Part shown: positions 19,631 through 27,080 of the stretch, one piece after another
How the letters are laid out: every line of letters starts with the position of its first letter
How positions within the stretch are numbered: position 1 is the stretch's first letter
Assembly (NCBI GenBank): GCA_001414325.1
Contig: LLKB01000005.1
Location: forward strand, 722,912 to 786,911
Direction of reading: 5' to 3'
Origin: Butyribacter intestini
GTDB lineage: Bacteria; Bacillota; Clostridia; Lachnospirales; Lachnospiraceae
DNA length: 64,000 nucleotides
Notes under the pieces: model-generated
Seen by the model: only the letters and a program-made list of their open reading frames with translations
Database searches by the model: none
What the model was told of the DNA's origin: nothing
Position numbers and translations under genes: made by a program

Positions 19631-20159
19631 ATCGAATAACCTCCAAATCTTTTTTCAGCATACTTTTTGCCTTACGCAGCCGGCTCTTTACAGCACTCTC
19701 AGTAATGTGCAGACATTTTGCAATCTCTTTAATCTTAAGATCCGCAGAATAATACAGATAAACAACCATTCGGTATTTCTCCGGTAATTCCTGTACTTTC
19801 TGCCTTACAAATTCATCCTCTTCTTTTTTAAGCAACTGTTGTTCCGGTTCATCAGATATCTTCCTGACACATTCTACTCCCCCACTTTCTATGTGCTTTT
19901 CATAGCTTTCAAATGCTGCTATCCTGTGCCGCCAGGCAAATTTTCTCCGCTTATTTTTCCATATAAGGATTGCGACAGAAAGTGCATAACTTTTGATTGA
20001 ATTTTCATTATCCAGCTTTTTTGCCTGTTCCCACAACTTTAACATTGTATCCTGATAAAGATCGTCTCCCTGTGCAGTCTCACCTGTAGTTATTCTGCAA
20101 AACCGAAGAATATCTTTTCCGTCACTGGATACAAATTCTTCAAATTCCTGTCTTGTCAC
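19620..20159 (-). CDS. ECF-type RNA polymerase sigma factor
   Basis: A 179-residue sigma-70 family protein. Region 2 is at about 10-75 (DDLYQDTMLKLWEQ) and region 4 at about 115-170 (LPEKYRMVVYLYYSADLKIKEIA, then an HTH with ITESAVKSRLRKAK). The GTG start has AAAGGA about 10 bases upstream. It is expressed with the overlapping anti-sigma gene. The leader contains a copy of the GCGGATTG element (20285-20320) that recurs in front of several accessory genes in this window. Confidence 0.92.
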   Translation of the reverse strand: MTRQEFEEFVSSDGKDILRFCRITTGETAQGDDLYQDTMLKLWEQAKKLDNENSIKSYALSVAILIWKNKRRKFAWRHRIAAFESYEKHIESGGVECVRKISDEPEQQLLKKEEDEFVRQKVQELPEKYRMVVYLYYSADLKIKEIAKCLHITESAVKSRLRKAKSMLKKDLEVIRYGG

Positions 20160-20284
20160 TACTGTCGTTCCTTTCTCTTCCTTTGACGTCTCGGGTAGAA
20201 CCCTTACACCTGTATATTGTAATAACTCAAAAAAAAGTTGCTTTTTTTCTAAAAATCATTTAAAAAATTTTATATTATAATCCA

Positions 20285-20320
20285 GGATACTCGCAATCCG
20301 CTTTACTACTTGCTAATATA
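20285..20320 (-). repeat. Conserved leader element (GCGGATTG motif), upstream of sigma gene
   Basis: Read on the minus strand it contains GCAAGTAGTAAAGCGGATTG followed by CGAGTATCC. Closely similar sequences occur at 26932, 30641 and 37726, each in the leader of a minus-strand gene. GGAT and ATCC can pair around a 7-base loop. Confidence 0.5.
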
Positions 20321-20413
20321 AAATTTGAAAGTCTATTTATAGTGCTGCTTTATTTTCTTATCAACAATTTTCAGGCTAATCCTCATTTCTGGACAAGTTT
20401 TTTTGTGCATAAT

Positions 20414-20455
20414 GAAAAAAGACACCTGCACCATAAGATACAGATGTCTTTTTTC
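20414..20455 (-). terminator. Terminator downstream of clpB
   Basis: GAAAAAAGACA and TGTCTTTTTTC are perfect complements, with inner CTG/CAG also able to pair. It lies about 105 bases past the clpB stop and has T-rich ends on both strands. Confidence 0.8.
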
Positions 20456-20473
20456 ATTTTATATTATTATGCC

Positions 20474-20520
20474 GTGGGTGCAAAATATATTTTCCCCCTT
20501 GTATTATATTTTGTGCCTAC
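20474..20520 (-). promoter_or_regulatory. Long inverted repeat in the clpB 3' region
   Basis: GTGGGTGCAAAATATA pairs with TATATTTTGTGCCTAC, 16 positions with G-T pairs, around a pyrimidine-rich loop. It lies between the clpB stop and the terminator and may be a 3'-UTR structure. Confidence 0.45.
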
Positions 20521-20560
20521 ATCAGCTCTTGCACGAGCAAACATTTTATATTGTGTTATT

Positions 20561-23143
20561 TTACTTCGTGCTTACAACAAAATCGTCTCCCGAAACACCT
20601 ATCGTTATCACATCACCCGTGTGAACCTTATCACCGAGGATTTCTTTTGCAAGAAGTGTCTCAATATTTTTCTGTAAGAAACGCTTCAGCGGACGCGCAC
20701 CAAATGCAGGCTCATATGCATTGTCGGCAATATATTTGACCGCTTCGTCAGTAAGCTCAACCTTAAGTTCCTTGTCTGCAAGACGCTTATTTAAGTCATC
20801 CATAAGTATTGAAATAATACCCTGAATGTTGTTCTTTGTGAGTGGCTTAAACATTACTATCTCATCGAGACGGTTAAGAAACTCCGGTCTGAAACTTGCC
20901 CTTAAGTCTGCCATCGCGTGTTCCCTTGCCTCATCACTTATACTTCCATCTTCCTCTATTCCATCAAGAAGATAAGAAGAACCAATATTTGATGTGAGAA
21001 TGATAATGGTATTTTTAAAGTCTACCGTTCTTCCCTGCGAGTCCGTCACACGACCGTCATCAAGCACTTGTAAAAGTACATTAAATACATCAGGATGTGC
21101 CTTTTCAATCTCATCAAAAAGTATTACCGAATATGGTTTTCTGCGAACTGCCTCAGTAAGCTGACCGCCCTCCTCATATCCTACATATCCCGGAGGTGCT
21201 CCAATAAGTCTTGACACTGAATATTTCTCCATGTATTCACTCATGTCGATACGAACCATATTGCTCTCATCATCGAAAAGACTTGCCGCAAGCGTCTTTG
21301 CAAGCTCTGTCTTACCTACACCTGTAGGACCTAAGAAAAGGAAAGAACCAATCGGTTTTGTAGGATCTTTGATACCTGCCTTTGAACGAAGGATTGCTTC
21401 TGAAACAAGTTTAACACCCTCCTCCTGACCGATAACTCTCTTGTGAAGTTCCTCCTCAAGATGAAGTGTCTTTTCTCTCTCGCCCTCATTCAGCTTTGTA
21501 ATAGGAATACCCGTCCATCTTGACACGATTTTGGCAATCTCATCATCTGTAACATTTTCCTGAACAAGTGTCCTATCCTCTTTCTTTACCTTTGCTTCTT
21601 CCATTTCAAGCTGTTTTTCAAGTTCAGGCAGTCTGCCATATTGTAGTTCTGCAAGTTTTTCAAGATTGTACTCTCTCTTTGCAGCGTCCATTTCCGTATG
21701 GAGTGCATCAATCTGTTCTTTCACTTTATTAACCTTATCGACAGAAGATTTCTCCTGATCCCATTTTGACTTCTGAGCCTTAAAGCTGTCTTTAAGTTCC
21801 GCAAGTTCTTTCTGGAGCGTTGCGAGTCTCTCTTTGGAAATATGGTCTGTCTCCTTTTTAAGTGCAGCTTCCTCAATCTCCATCTGCATTATTTTACGCT
21901 GTACTTCATCAAGCTCTGCCGGAAGTGAATCAAGCTCCGTTTTAATCATCGCACAGGCTTCATCGACAAGGTCTATTGCTTTGTCAGGAAGAAATCTGTC
22001 TGAAATATATCTGTTTGAGAGCGTTGCAGCTGCAACAAGAGCGGCATCCGTAATCTTAACACCGTGATATACTTCATATCTGTCCTTAAGACCACGAAGT
22101 ATTGAAATCGTATCTTCAACAGTCGGCTCACTAACCATAACCGGCTGGAAACGCCTTTCAAGTGCGGCATCCTTTTCAATATACATACGATATTCGTCAA
22201 GTGTTGTCGCACCGATACAATGAAGTTCACCTCTTGCAAGCATAGGCTTAAGCATATTTCCTGCATCCATCGCACCATCTGTTTTTCCTGCACCTACTAT
22301 CGTGTGCAGCTCATCGATAAAGAGGATTATCTGACCCTCACTCTTTTTTACTTCCTCAAGAACAGCCTTAAGTCTTTCCTCAAACTCACCTCTGTATTTT
22401 GCACCTGCAACAAGTGCTCCCATATCAAGAGCAAATATCTTCTTATCTTTAAGTTCACCCGGCACATCGCCTCTCACGATACGCTGTGCAAGTCCCTCAA
22501 CTGCTGCCGTTTTGCCGACACCCGGTTCACCGATAAGTACCGGATTGTTTTTATTTTTTCTCGAAAGAATACGGATAACATTCCTTATCTCGCTGTCCCT
22601 GCCAATAACAGGATCCATCTTTCCCTCTTTTGCCCTCTCGACAAGGTCAGTTCCGTATTTTTCAAGTGTATCATAAGTTGCCTCAGGATTGTCACTTGTC
22701 ACACGCTGGTTTCCCCTGACCTGTGAAAGTACCTGAAGAAATCTTTCTTTCGTTATCTGACACTGTTTAAAAAGTGCCTTTACTTCTCTGCTCGGATGTG
22801 CGAGAAGACTAAGGAACAAATGCTCAACTGAAACATACTCGTCTCCCATACGCTTAGCTTCGTCTTCCGCATAAATAAGAGTTTCATTAAGGTAACGGTC
22901 GATACGCATATCACCGCCCGTAACTTTCGGACGCTTATTTAAAAGTCCATCTATCTGTGCAAGAAATACTTCAGGCTCAATACCCATCTTCTCAATAAGC
23001 TTGCTTATAAGACTGTCATCAACTTTCATCATAGATGCAAGTAAATGTTCCTCGCCCATCTCCTGATGACCGTAATCCATAGCGATTTTTTCGCATCCCT
23101 GAACAACTTCCTGTGATTTCTGAGTAAATTTACTGATGTTCAT
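20561..23143 (-). CDS. clpB: ClpB disaggregase chaperone
   Basis: An 860-residue AAA+ protein that works with DnaK to pull polypeptides out of aggregates. It has the N-terminal repeat domain (1-150), first AAA+ module with Walker A GEPGVGKT and Walker [10 protein letters not shown], the coiled-coil middle domain (about 400-525) that defines ClpB, second AAA+ module with GPTGVGKT and [11 protein letters not shown], and the C-terminal D2-small domain. Length is normal for the family. A CIRCE operator lies about 155 bases upstream, indicating HrcA control and heat-shock induction. No dnaK or groEL is in the window. Confidence 0.97.
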   Translation of the reverse strand: MNISKFTQKSQEVVQGCEKIAMDYGHQEMGEEHLLASMMKVDDSLISKLIEKMGIEPEVFLAQIDGLLNKRPKVTGGDMRIDRYLNETLIYAEDEAKRMGDEYVSVEHLFLSLLAHPSREVKALFKQCQITKERFLQVLSQVRGNQRVTSDNPEATYDTLEKYGTDLVERAKEGKMDPVIGRDSEIRNVIRILSRKNKNNPVLIGEPGVGKTAAVEGLAQRIVRGDVPGELKDKKIFALDMGALVAGAKYRGEFEERLKAVLEEVKKSEGQIILFIDELHTIVGAGKTDGAMDAGNMLKPMLARGELHCIGATTLDEYRMYIEKDAALERRFQPVMVSEPTVEDTISILRGLKDRYEVYHGVKITDAALVAAATLSNRYISDRFLPDKAIDLVDEACAMIKTELDSLPAELDEVQRKIMQMEIEEAALKKETDHISKERLATLQKELAELKDSFKAQKSKWDQEKSSVDKVNKVKEQIDALHTEMDAAKREYNLEKLAELQYGRLPELEKQLEMEEAKVKKEDRTLVQENVTDDEIAKIVSRWTGIPITKLNEGEREKTLHLEEELHKRVIGQEEGVKLVSEAILRSKAGIKDPTKPIGSFLFLGPTGVGKTELAKTLAASLFDDESNMVRIDMSEYMEKYSVSRLIGAPPGYVGYEEGGQLTEAVRRKPYSVILFDEIEKAHPDVFNVLLQVLDDGRVTDSQGRTVDFKNTIIILTSNIGSSYLLDGIEEDGSISDEAREHAMADLRASFRPEFLNRLDEIVMFKPLTKNNIQGIISILMDDLNKRLADKELKVELTDEAVKYIADNAYEPAFGARPLKRFLQKNIETLLAKEILGDKVHTGDVITIGVSGDDFVVSTK

Positions 23144-23297
23144 ATAATCTCCCCCTCTCTGTGAGATTGCCGTTATTGTTCACATCTGCCGCGACATTAA
23201 CAGCTTGATAATTATTTTGTCCCAATATATAAAAATCTATAGATAAGTAACAAATAACTTTATTTTTCTTATCTGCAAGACATAATAGCACTGATTG

Positions 23298-23324
23298 TTA
23301 GCACTGTCAAGAGGTGAGTGCTAA
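23298..23324 (-). promoter_or_regulatory. CIRCE operator (HrcA site) upstream of clpB
   Basis: TTAGCACTG, a 9-base spacer and GAGTGCTAA reproduce the 9-9-9 CIRCE inverted repeat with a single mismatch in the left arm (G for C). It lies 155-181 bases before the clpB start, in or next to its promoter region. Confidence 0.9.
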
Positions 23325-23472
23325 TTTTTGAGATTTATTTTGCACCCCCTGATTTTACGGGGTTTGCAACACTTTTTCTTGATTTCATACCCATTGTAAA
23401 TGCAATATCACTACTTCTAATTGTGGACACTCATGTTAAATATGACTTAATCTTGATGTGGATAACAGAGGA

Positions 23473-23504
23473 AAAGCAGTCGATCATAAATGAAAGACTG
23501 CTTT
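23473..23504 (-). terminator. Terminator of the toxin-antitoxin operon
   Basis: AAAGCAGTC and GACTGCTTT are perfect complements around a 14-base loop; on the minus strand the stem is followed by TTTTCC. It lies directly after the intended stop of the toxin gene (23517). Confidence 0.8.
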
Positions 23505-23516
23505 AAATCATATCCT

Positions 23517-23845
23517 TTATTGCTTTGTATGGAGATTTAACTGATTGTCTATGTCCCGTCCGGCATACATTACTCTAAGTATTGTTACAACCTTTTTACG
23601 CTGTCTGGAATATAAAGTACCACATAATTGTCTACTGGTAATACACGAAGTCCACGGCTTTTCCACGGTTCTTTTTCATATTTTCGATAACGCTCCGGCA
23701 TCGTATCCAGACTTAATATCTGTTCTTCCAGACGGTCAAGCTGTCCGCTTGCATTTTCCGGCGATTGTAATTCAAAAGCAATATATTCAAAAATCCCTCT
23801 CAAATCACTGTCAGCCTGTTCGGATACTTCTACTTCATATATCAT
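23517..23845 (-). pseudogene. RelE/ParE-family toxin, frameshifted near the C-terminus
   Basis: The open frame 23585-23845 encodes 86 residues of a RelE/ParE toxin (VEVSEQADSDLRGIFEYIA at the start, SRGLRVLPVDNYVVLYIPD near the end) and stops at SVKRL. Inserting one base in the A5 run at 23593-23597 restores VKKVVTILRVMYAGRDIDNQL, the family's usual last strand, with a stop at 23517 next to the terminator. The toxin therefore appears inactivated by a single-base deletion in a homopolymer, unless this is a sequencing error or phase variation. The intact antitoxin gene overlaps its start by 4 bases. Confidence 0.75.
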
Positions 23846-24150
23846 AAGCCATAATCCTTGCGAATGTCAGCAAAGGCTTTCTTCGCATTTTTTGTCCGTC
23901 CAGCCTGCATATCCGCATATCCTTTCTCCAATTCTTCATTGAACTCTGCTTCTGATAATGTGCTGATGTCAACAGGTCTTGCAGATGGTATTTTCACTTC
24001 AAACGGAAGTCCTCTCTGTAAGATAATCTGTTTATAAAACATATTGATAGCACTGGAAGCAGGGATACCAAGTGTAGACAGGATACTTTCTGCTTTTTCT
24101 TTAACATCTGGTTCAATCCTTGCATATAAATTTGCTGATTTTGTAGCCAT
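23842..24150 (-). CDS. RelB/DinJ-family antitoxin
   Basis: A 102-residue antitoxin. The N-terminal ribbon-helix-helix region reads NLYARIEPDVKEKAESIL followed by LGIPASSAINMFYKQII, typical of RelB/DinJ dimers that repress their own operon; the acidic C-terminal half would wrap the toxin. The ATG at 24150 is chosen because AAAGGAG precedes it; a longer reading from 24240 has no support. It overlaps the toxin gene by ATGA, the usual coupling. The partner toxin is frameshifted, so the antitoxin may now act alone. Confidence 0.88.
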   Translation of the reverse strand: MATKSANLYARIEPDVKEKAESILSTLGIPASSAINMFYKQIILQRGLPFEVKIPSARPVDISTLSEAEFNEELEKGYADMQAGRTKNAKKAFADIRKDYGL

Positions 24151-24262
24151 ATAAAACATCTCCTTTCGTGAGTAGTGTTTCCATCTATCTTTATCATATG
24201 CAAATGTCCGCACAATAGCAATACTAATTTTACGCTCCAATAATCTTATTGAATAACTGTAA

Positions 24263-24480
24263 CTATATGTCTTTTACGCCGGACGCATTGAATACAAGAC
24301 CAACGACTACTAAGGCAACTACCAAAATCCGATGAGTTTGGAAAACTCACGCTTGAATCCCAAGTAGATACCGATAACTACAATCGCCATAAGCACAAGG
24401 CGCTGTGCGTTGCTTAAAAACCAGTTATAAATTTTCCTTTTAATCCAACTGCCATCTTCATCCGACTGATGTTTTATAAA
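24263..24480 (-). pseudogene. TcpD-like conjugation membrane protein, frameshifted relic
   Basis: The reading WFLSNAQRLVLMAIVVIGI then YLGFKREFSKLIGF matches the single-pass membrane proteins of TcpD type in Tn916-like conjugative elements. The frame then stops at FW, but the +1 frame continues VVALVVVGLVFNASGVKDI to a stop at 24263, as intact relatives do. A single-base change at about 24320 therefore breaks it. The N-terminal 20 or so codons of the open frame run through the neighbouring terminator and are unlikely to be native. With the RelBE pair it suggests the scar of a lost integrative element. Confidence 0.6.
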
Positions 24481-24504
24481 TTGTATAATAGCACCTAAAA
24501 AATT

Positions 24505-24537
24505 TAGGAGAGGGTGATAATTTATCATCCTCTCCTA
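24505..24537 (-). terminator. Terminator of the zinc-ribbon/DUF2752 operon
   Basis: TAGGAGAGGGTGATAA and TTATCATCCTCTCCTA pair with one G-T over 16 positions with a 1-base centre; on the minus strand it is followed by AATTTTTT. It lies 7 bases after the stop at 24544. Confidence 0.88.
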
Positions 24538-24543
24538 TTATTA

Positions 24544-25155
24544 TCAATAAAATCCATGAGCTCTATTATAAGCATTACATATCATATTTGAATTTTTTAT
24601 CAATATATACATTGCGATAAATGGACCTATTCCGCACAAAAGCAATCCAAAAAGAAGCCATAATAAAACCGTCGTACCATTTTCCTGAAAATTCATTCCA
24701 TATTTAGGTGCATTTGCTGCAAGTCTGTTTCCAAGTTTGTAATACCAATACCATGAATATATACCACAGGTTATAAATGATAATACGATAAACTGCACTA
24801 ATCCTGCCGTACTCTGACCGTCACCTTCGCAAGCGATATTTACATCATGTGCCATTTTATATAGAAAATAGTAACCATAAATGCCACAAGTTATAAGGTT
24901 AAGAAGTATGTATGAAATCAATCCTCTGTCGTCTTTTAATTTCTCTCCATTATAATATCCCTGCCCTGAATTCGGATTCGACCCATTAAAACTCTGACGC
25001 ACCTCATTGATTGCACTTCCCAATTCTTTTTCAGTAGAATTAAACATATCATTTGCAGCCTTTGAAAACGACTCCGCTGATGAAAACTGCGTCCCACAAT
25101 ATGGACAAAACTTTGTATTATCAGGAATCGGTTTTCCACAATTTTTACAATACAT
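24544..25155 (-). CDS. Zinc-ribbon DUF4234 membrane protein
   Basis: A 203-residue protein. An N-terminal zinc ribbon (CKNCG at 3-7, CPYCG at about 18-22) is followed by a polar linker and a DUF4234-type membrane region with two related blocks, LLNLITCGIYGYYFLYK and LSFITCGIYSWYWYYK. These blocks look like an internal duplication. ATG 25155 follows GGAGGAATGAT. It is co-transcribed with the DUF2752 gene 17 bases upstream. Function unknown; zinc-ribbon plus membrane architecture recurs through this region. Confidence 0.8.
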   Translation of the reverse strand: MYCKNCGKPIPDNTKFCPYCGTQFSSAESFSKAANDMFNSTEKELGSAINEVRQSFNGSNPNSGQGYYNGEKLKDDRGLISYILLNLITCGIYGYYFLYKMAHDVNIACEGDGQSTAGLVQFIVLSFITCGIYSWYWYYKLGNRLAANAPKYGMNFQENGTTVLLWLLFGLLLCGIGPFIAMYILIKNSNMICNAYNRAHGFY

Positions 25156-25172
25156 ATCATTCCTCCTCATTT

Positions 25173-25592
25173 TCATTTTTTGATTATTTTTAAAATTTGA
25201 AATATAATATTATGCTGTGGTTCAAAAACCACAATATCATTATTTCCGGCTATCATTCTATACAGATATACTGCACAAAATAACAACAAAACAAAACCTG
25301 TAAATACTTTATATATTACTGCATTTATTTTGTTTCTCATAAGAAAGACACAAACCATGCACGGTGGAAAAATAAATAATGGATGATAATAGAATGCCTT
25401 TTTAAAATCAAATCTCAGACAGGCTAACCATGCTCTCGACATACCACAGCCTGCACAGGATACTCCCGTGATAAATTTAATCGGGCAGGTTATCCCAAAA
25501 CATTCCAAAAAAATATATAAAATAACAACTGCCACAATAGCTGAAATCATTCCTCTTTTTTCTTTGATTAAATTTTTTACCATCATTGCCAT
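25173..25592 (-). CDS. DUF2752 membrane protein
   Basis: A 139-residue protein with about three membrane segments and the diagnostic block CPIKFITGVSCAGCGMSRA of DUF2752 proteins. No function is known for the family; the cysteines may bind metal or be redox-active. Several in-frame ATGs occur at the start and none has a strong ribosome binding site, so the exact N-terminus is uncertain. A pair of 21-bp-spaced direct repeats (25656-25690) lies just upstream with a TATAAT between it and the gene. Confidence 0.75.
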   Translation of the reverse strand: MAMMVKNLIKEKRGMISAIVAVVILYIFLECFGITCPIKFITGVSCAGCGMSRAWLACLRFDFKKAFYYHPLFIFPPCMVCVFLMRNKINAVIYKVFTGFVLLLFCAVYLYRMIAGNNDIVVFEPQHNIIFQILKIIKK

Positions 25593-25655
25593 ACCAGCCC
25601 ATATCAGTATTTATTAATCAGCATTTTACATTATATGTTACTGTCTGTTATATTT

Positions 25656-25690
25656 TGTAATTTTTAGCAACTATTTTGTAACTTTTGACA
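25656..25690 (-). promoter_or_regulatory. Direct-repeat operator, site 1
   Basis: TGTAATTTTTAGCA (25656-25669) and TGTAACTTTTGACA (25677-25690) are two direct repeats starting 21 bases apart. On the minus strand a TATAAT follows 20 bases after the second repeat. Two-turn spacing of short direct repeats is the mode of LytTR regulators; the regulator is not proven. Confidence 0.6.
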
Positions 25691-25698
25691 CTTTCACA

Positions 25699-26817
25699 TC
25701 AGTAAGCAGGATTTGCAAATCCCATAATATGTGCTCTCTTAAAATCTGAACGATACCAATATGAAGATGATTTATAATATGTATATATTTTTACTTTCCT
25801 TGTGGCATTAGTCCCAATGCCTGTATTTCCCTCTGCCATTGTCAATGAATTTCCATTTACTGCTATCACTATGCCTGTATGATCAGGTGTTATATCTTCA
25901 TCATTATCAATCGCCGCAAAATCCCCAACATTTGGTGTGTAATCATTTACTGTTGAATTTTTATTCATGCTTACACCTGTTCCTGAATTATACCATGACG
26001 CAAAACTGTGGTATCTTCCTAATGCATTATAATCTTTAGCCCACAATGATGTAGACGCATATTTTGGTACTATTGAATTTATTTTACTATTTGAATATCC
26101 TGCATTTGCCATTGCCGTTCTTGCAATATAATCGGCATAGATAACGCAATATGGTGTAAGATAACTTGCTCCATACCATTTCTGATAAAAGCGTCCCGCT
26201 GTTCCCACTGAAGCAACCGCAAGATTGTATATATTCTGTTGAACATTTCCATTTGGGGCAGACGGCTGTTGGATTTGCGGATTTTGTGACACCGTTGACT
26301 GCTGCTTGGATTTCAGATTATTTTCAACATCACTGCTTAACGCAAACGCATACTTATAACCACCTGATACCGGATATTTTATCTGTGTATAATTCCCTTT
26401 AGTTCCTAATATCATAACATTATCATTTTTTGCGACATAACCATAATATTTTCCACCGTTTCTTCTGTATGTATTAAATCTGCCATTTGATTTATATGTA
26501 CTTCCACCGGTAGCCGTCAAAATCCTGTTAGTAGCAATATATCCCGTTTTTGTTCTGTTTTTTGCAATCGGATATGTCACTTTTGAATACTTTCCGGTAA
26601 CAGTAATAACTTTAATCTCATCGGTCGCATATATCCAGCCATATCCTCTTGTTAATGCAGTATTAGAATAAACTCTCGTATTAGAGGTATTTATCGTATA
26701 ACATTTTCTGGTTGCTGCTCCCGCTTTTTTTGTATTTGTCCCTGCTATAAAAGAACCTGCCAAAATAATAAGTGCAAAACAAATAAATTTTAAATTTTCT
26801 CTCATAAACTTCTTCAT
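25699..26817 (-). CDS. Secreted SH3-domain protein with CHAP peptidase domain
   Basis: A 372-residue exported protein. Signal peptide about 1-35 (LKFICFALIILAGSF), two bacterial SH3-like repeats at about 38-165 (VYSNTALTRGYGWIY; GKYYGYVAKNDNVMILG), a Gln/Ser/Pro linker, and a CHAP-type amidase at about 200-365. Visible catalytic candidates are Cys in PYCVIYADYIA, His in PDHTGIVIAV and the following MAEGN. Such proteins cut peptidoglycan peptides or cross-bridges. ATG 26817 has AGGTGG 5 bases upstream. The first roughly 160 residues are nearly identical to the protein at 29463, whose catalytic end is different. Confidence 0.85.
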   Translation of the reverse strand: MKKFMRENLKFICFALIILAGSFIAGTNTKKAGAATRKCYTINTSNTRVYSNTALTRGYGWIYATDEIKVITVTGKYSKVTYPIAKNRTKTGYIATNRILTATGGSTYKSNGRFNTYRRNGGKYYGYVAKNDNVMILGTKGNYTQIKYPVSGGYKYAFALSSDVENNLKSKQQSTVSQNPQIQQPSAPNGNVQQNIYNLAVASVGTAGRFYQKWYGASYLTPYCVIYADYIARTAMANAGYSNSKINSIVPKYASTSLWAKDYNALGRYHSFASWYNSGTGVSMNKNSTVNDYTPNVGDFAAIDNDEDITPDHTGIVIAVNGNSLTMAEGNTGIGTNATRKVKIYTYYKSSSYWYRSDFKRAHIMGFANPAY

Positions 26818-26931
26818 AAAAACCACCTGTCCTTTCTTTTTTTTAAGAATATATCACGCTCTTTTGCATATCATATAAGCGTTTCCGGTCTTTTCATATA
26901 TTCTTACTGACCTTTTGTTCGTTAGCGTTAA

Positions 26932-27023
26932 GGATAGCCGCAATCCGGCTTACTGCCTGCTCATATAAAATAAAGACTTTGCCTACCAATTCCTTAACTT
27001 GAATTTAGTATAACAAAGTCTTT
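26932..27023 (-). repeat. Repeated hairpin plus leader element, copy 1
   Basis: AAAGACTTTG (26972-26981) pairs with CAAAGTCTTT (27014-27023); on the minus strand the stem is followed by ATTTTATATGAGC and the GCGGATTG-like leader (26932-26970). The block sits between operator site 2 and the SH3-CHAP gene and recurs at three other intergenic sites. Confidence 0.6.
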
Positions 27024-27039
27024 ATATAAAAATTTATAA

Positions 27040-27074
27040 TGCTCTTTTTATCAAAAATAATGTAACTTTTGACA
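27040..27074 (-). promoter_or_regulatory. Direct-repeat operator, site 2
   Basis: TGTAACTTTTGACA at 27061-27074 is the well-kept copy; TGCTCTTTTTATCA at 27040-27053 is degenerate but again starts exactly 21 bases away. It precedes the SH3-CHAP gene. Confidence 0.5.
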
Positions 27075-27080
27075 ACTCTT

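Larger units (their letters stand above)
20321..20560. other. Gene-free region with two hairpins between sigma and clpB genes
   Basis: No gene seen. It holds a strong hairpin at 20414-20455 and a second long stem at 20474-20520, both downstream of clpB on the minus strand. Confidence 0.5.

Noticed and set aside
23335-23430. Minus-strand open frame of 31 codons (GTG start, ends SGGAK) between the toxin operon and the CIRCE site
   Set aside because: The peptide looks coding-like (FTMGMKSRKSV) but there is no ribosome binding site, no known relative and it lies in the clpB upstream region.
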